The notes beneath the pieces were generated by a model. That model was not told the origin of the DNA and did no database searches. It saw only the letters and a program-made list of their open reading frames with translations. A stretch of 5,685 bases of DNA from DATNBT01 sp964579765. Its GTDB lineage: Bacteria > Acidobacteriota > Vicinamibacteria > Vicinamibacterales > CAVVIG01. The stretch covers positions 1 through 5,685 of the forward strand of contig CAZOIK010000166.1 in NCBI GenBank assembly GCA_964579765.1, read 5' to 3'. Positions 3,758 through 5,685 of this stretch are shown here, one piece after another. How positions within the stretch are numbered: the first letter of the stretch is position 1; the number at the start of each line of letters is the position of its first letter. The translations under genes were made by a program, and so were the position numbers.

Positions 3758-4900
3758 TTGCGCATCGTGGTGCCCCGGGAGAGCGCTCCCGGCGAACGGC
3801 GGATCGCTCTGGTCCCCGAATCCTGCAAGAAGCTGATACAGGCTGGTTACGAGATTGCGATCGAAGCCGGCGCCGGCGAGGCCGCCGCCTTTCCGGATCA
3901 CACGTACGCCGACGTCAACGTGTCGCTCTGGCCCGACCGGGCCTCGCTCGTCGCCGAAGGCGACGTCGTGCTGAAGGTCACGGCGCCGACGGCCGCCGAG
4001 ATCGCCGCCATGAAGCCCGGCGCGATCTACGTCGGCTCGCTGATGCCGCTGCGCCATCTGGACGCCGTCCGCGCGCTCGCCGCCCGGCGCGTCACCGCCT
4101 TCTCGACCGACGCCATCCCCCGGACGACGCGCGCGCAGTCGATGGACACGCTGTCGTCGATGGCGAACCTCGGCGGCTACAAGGGCGTGCTGCTCGCGGC
4201 CGTCGAGCTCAATCGCTATTTCCCGATGCTGACAACGGCGGCCGGCATGGTCTTTCCCGCGAAGGTGTTCGTCATCGGCGCCGGCGTCGCGGGGCTGCAG
4301 GCGATTGCGACGGCGCGCCGGCTCGGCGCCAACGTCGTCGCGACGGACGTGCGGCCGGAAGTAAAGGAACAGATCGAAAGCGTCGGCGCGAAGTACGTCG
4401 GCATCGAGCTCGCGGAGAGCGCCGCGGCGGGCGGCGGCTATGCGAAGGAGCTGTCCGACGAGGATCGCCGGCGGCAGGCGGAGCTGCTGGCGGCCGAATG
4501 CGCGCAGAGCGACGTCGTCATCACGACGGCGCTCATCGGCGGCGTGTTCGCCCCGAAGCTGATCTCCGCCGACACCGTGAAGAAGATGAAGCCAGGCTCC
4601 GTCATCGTCGATCTCGGCGCGGATGGCGGCGGCAACTGCGAACTCAGTACGCCGGGAGAAACGGTGCATGTGGGCGGCGTGACGATTGTCGCGCCGCTGA
4701 ACTTGCCGTCCACGGTCCCGTACCACGCGAGCCTGCTGTTCTCCCGCAACCTCACGTCCTTCATCACGGCCTTCACGACAGACAAGCAGTTCGTCCTGGA
4801 CTTCACCGACGACATTCAGCAGGGGGCGGTCATCACGCACGGCGGCGAGGTGACGAACGCCCGTACGCGCGAGGCGCTCGCCAAGGAGCATTCGAAGTGA
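3758..4900 (+). CDS. pntAA: NAD(P) transhydrogenase alpha subunit part 1 (NAD(H)-binding domain I)
   Basis: This is the soluble NAD(H)-binding component of the proton-translocating transhydrogenase, which uses the proton gradient to drive hydride transfer from NADH to NADP+. At 380 residues it has the length of the separate PntAA (dI) subunit of three-subunit enzymes. The N-terminus shows the family GERRIALVPE motif. The domain-I catalytic loop PRTTRAQSMDTLSS contains R122, Q127, D130 and S133, matching the Arg-Gln-Asp-Ser set known in the Rhodospirillum rubrum enzyme. The Rossmann motif GAGVAG is at 174-179, with acidic D197 after the second strand, and the mobile-loop tyrosine is probably Y228 in GGGYAKE. 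GGNCELS near 291-297 is also family-typical. The segment after ITTALI reads GGVFAPKLIS rather than the PGRPAP or PGKPAP I expect, a local divergence. The start is a TTG supported by GGAGG 7 bases upstream. The stop overlaps pntAB by four bases. Confidence 0.95.
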   Translation: MRIVVPRESAPGERRIALVPESCKKLIQAGYEIAIEAGAGEAAAFPDHTYADVNVSLWPDRASLVAEGDVVLKVTAPTAAEIAAMKPGAIYVGSLMPLRHLDAVRALAARRVTAFSTDAIPRTTRAQSMDTLSSMANLGGYKGVLLAAVELNRYFPMLTTAAGMVFPAKVFVIGAGVAGLQAIATARRLGANVVATDVRPEVKEQIESVGAKYVGIELAESAAAGGGYAKELSDEDRRRQAELLAAECAQSDVVITTALIGGVFAPKLISADTVKKMKPGSVIVDLGADGGGNCELSTPGETVHVGGVTIVAPLNLPSTVPYHASLLFSRNLTSFITAFTTDKQFVLDFTDDIQQGAVITHGGEVTNARTREALAKEHSK

Positions 4901-5202
4901 ACGACATGTGGCCCACGCTCTGGGTCTTCGTGCTGGCGTCCTTCATCGGGCTGGGCGTCATCAGGAAGGTCTCGCGGCTGCTGCATACGCCGCTGATGTC
5001 GCTGACCAACGCCATCTCGGCGATCGCGGTGGTCGGCGCGATTCTCGTGACCGGCGGCGACTATCCGCTGCGCATCCGCATCCTCGGCGCGGTGGCGCTC
5101 TTCGCCTCGATGGCGAACATCGTCAGCGGGTTCCTGATCACGGACCGCATGCTGAAGATGTTCAAGACCGACACGAAACCAGGCGGGGGCAACGCGCACT
5201 GA
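4897..5202 (+). CDS. pntAB: NAD(P) transhydrogenase alpha subunit part 2 (membrane subunit)
   Basis: The 101-residue product is the small membrane subunit that, with PntB, forms the proton channel of the transhydrogenase. Three hydrophobic segments are evident (about 5-22, 38-53 and 61-82), with the family motif HTPLMSLTNAIS at 30-41 before the second, and ITDRMLKMFK at the cytoplasmic end of the third. The length fits three-subunit enzymes, in which this part is separate from the NAD-binding domain. GTG 4897 is chosen because AAGGAG (4883-4888) lies 8 bases upstream and it overlaps the pntAA stop as GTGA; the later ATG at 4906 is too far from that site. The stop overlaps the pntB start by one base (TGATG). 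This compact overlap implies coupled, stoichiometric synthesis. Confidence 0.94.
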   Translation: MNDMWPTLWVFVLASFIGLGVIRKVSRLLHTPLMSLTNAISAIAVVGAILVTGGDYPLRIRILGAVALFASMANIVSGFLITDRMLKMFKTDTKPGGGNAH

Positions 5203-5685
5203 TGACGGCCCTCAACCAGATCTCCTACATCGTCGCCTCGGCGCTCTTCATTTTCGCGCTCCATTGGATGAACACGCCGCAGACGGCGCGCAAGGGCGTG
5301 TACGCCGGCGTCGCCGGCACGACGCTCGCGGTCGTCGTCACGTGGGCCGAGCCCACCGTGATGCACCACTGGTGGATCATCGGCGCCATCGTCGCCGGGT
5401 TCGTCGTCGGCATTCCGCTGTCGCTCGTGCCGCTCACCGCGGTCCCGCAGCGGACGGCGCTGTCGCACGCGTTCGGCGGCGTCGCCGCGGGCCTCGTCGG
5501 CACGGCGGAGTACTACCTGCGGCTCGGCGAGGGCCCCGAGTGGCTGACGCCGTTCCGGATGACGGCGCTCATCGCCGAGATCATCCTAGGCTACCTGACG
5601 TTCACCGGCAGTCTGATGGCCACCGGCAAGCTGCAGGAGGTCAAGTGGGTGCCGCAGCGCCCGGTGACCTATCCCGGGCAGAACG
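5202..5685 (+). CDS. pntB: NAD(P) transhydrogenase beta subunit, N-terminal part (3' truncated)
   Basis: The visible 161 residues are the first part of PntB, which supplies most of the membrane channel (domain II) and, in its missing C-terminal part, the NADP(H)-binding domain III. Several hydrophobic helices can be seen (about 5-22, 33-48, 57-78, 90-102 and 120-140). The stretch VPQRTALSHAFGG (81-93) aligns with the helix holding the channel histidine of Escherichia coli PntB (His91); the matching residue here is H89. FTGSLMATGKLQE (134-146) is the conserved FTGS..A.GKL motif. The wording of the histidine helix differs from the usual MPQMVAL or MPELVAIL, so this belongs to a divergent branch. 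The ATG overlaps the pntAB stop. A purine-rich GGCGGGGG lies about 12 bases upstream, so re-initiation may matter more than a separate ribosome site. The gene continues past the window. Confidence 0.94.
   Translation, partial: MTALNQISYIVASALFIFALHWMNTPQTARKGVYAGVAGTTLAVVVTWAEPTVMHHWWIIGAIVAGFVVGIPLSLVPLTAVPQRTALSHAFGGVAAGLVGTAEYYLRLGEGPEWLTPFRMTALIAEIILGYLTFTGSLMATGKLQEVKWVPQRPVTYPGQN

Noticed and set aside
3728..4891. Minus-strand open frame of 387 residues antisense to pntAA
   Set aside because: It mirrors the pntAA frame, has Arg/Asp/Gly-rich content without motifs, and pntAA is unmistakable.
3730..4896. Plus-strand frame extending far upstream of pntAB
   Set aside because: The upstream part is an Arg-rich out-of-frame reading of pntAA; pntAB begins at GTG 4897 with its own ribosome site and family length.

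Overview
The window is a high-GC bacterial chromosomal segment (about two-thirds G+C by eye), densely coded and with short intergenic gaps. No RNA gene, CRISPR array, phage or insertion-sequence feature was found. The style points to an Acidobacteriota-like soil or environmental bacterium, possibly Vicinamibacteria: a C-terminal fragment resembling a hypothetical protein family I associate with that group, small paralogous lipoproteins ending in a DVG...H(T/P) signature, and a three-part transhydrogenase. The taxonomic call is inference from memory of such proteins, not a search.

Layout. Bases 1-272 (+) hold the 3' end of a conserved hypothetical gene. It converges on a minus-strand operon across a GC-rich hairpin at 278-296. 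Read in its own direction, that operon is small lipoprotein B (1874-1419), small lipoprotein A (1422-988, ATGA overlap with B) and a dienelactone-hydrolase-family enzyme (985-287, 2 bases after A). Divergent from B across 59 bases lies a third paralogous lipoprotein, C (1934-2386, +). C converges, with 16 bases between stops, on a fourth paralogue, D (2825-2403, -). D sits 3 bases downstream of an OmpR/PhoB-type response regulator gene (3581-2829, -). After a 176-base divergent intergenic region comes a tightly overlapping plus-strand operon for the proton-translocating NAD(P) transhydrogenase: pntAA (3758-4900), pntAB (4897-5202) and pntB (5202 onward, cut by the window end).

How they may work together. 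The pnt genes encode one membrane complex that couples the proton gradient to hydride transfer between NADH and NADP+. The four lipoproteins are the unusual part. Each has a lipoprotein signal, a short low-complexity linker and one beta-rich domain of about 100 residues with a conserved cysteine pair, a DVG motif and a His-Thr or His-Pro C-terminus. They are clustered in mixed orientations, and one is apparently co-transcribed with a response regulator whose acidic pocket is atypical. This suggests a locally duplicated cell-envelope protein family under some signal-dependent control; its function is unknown.
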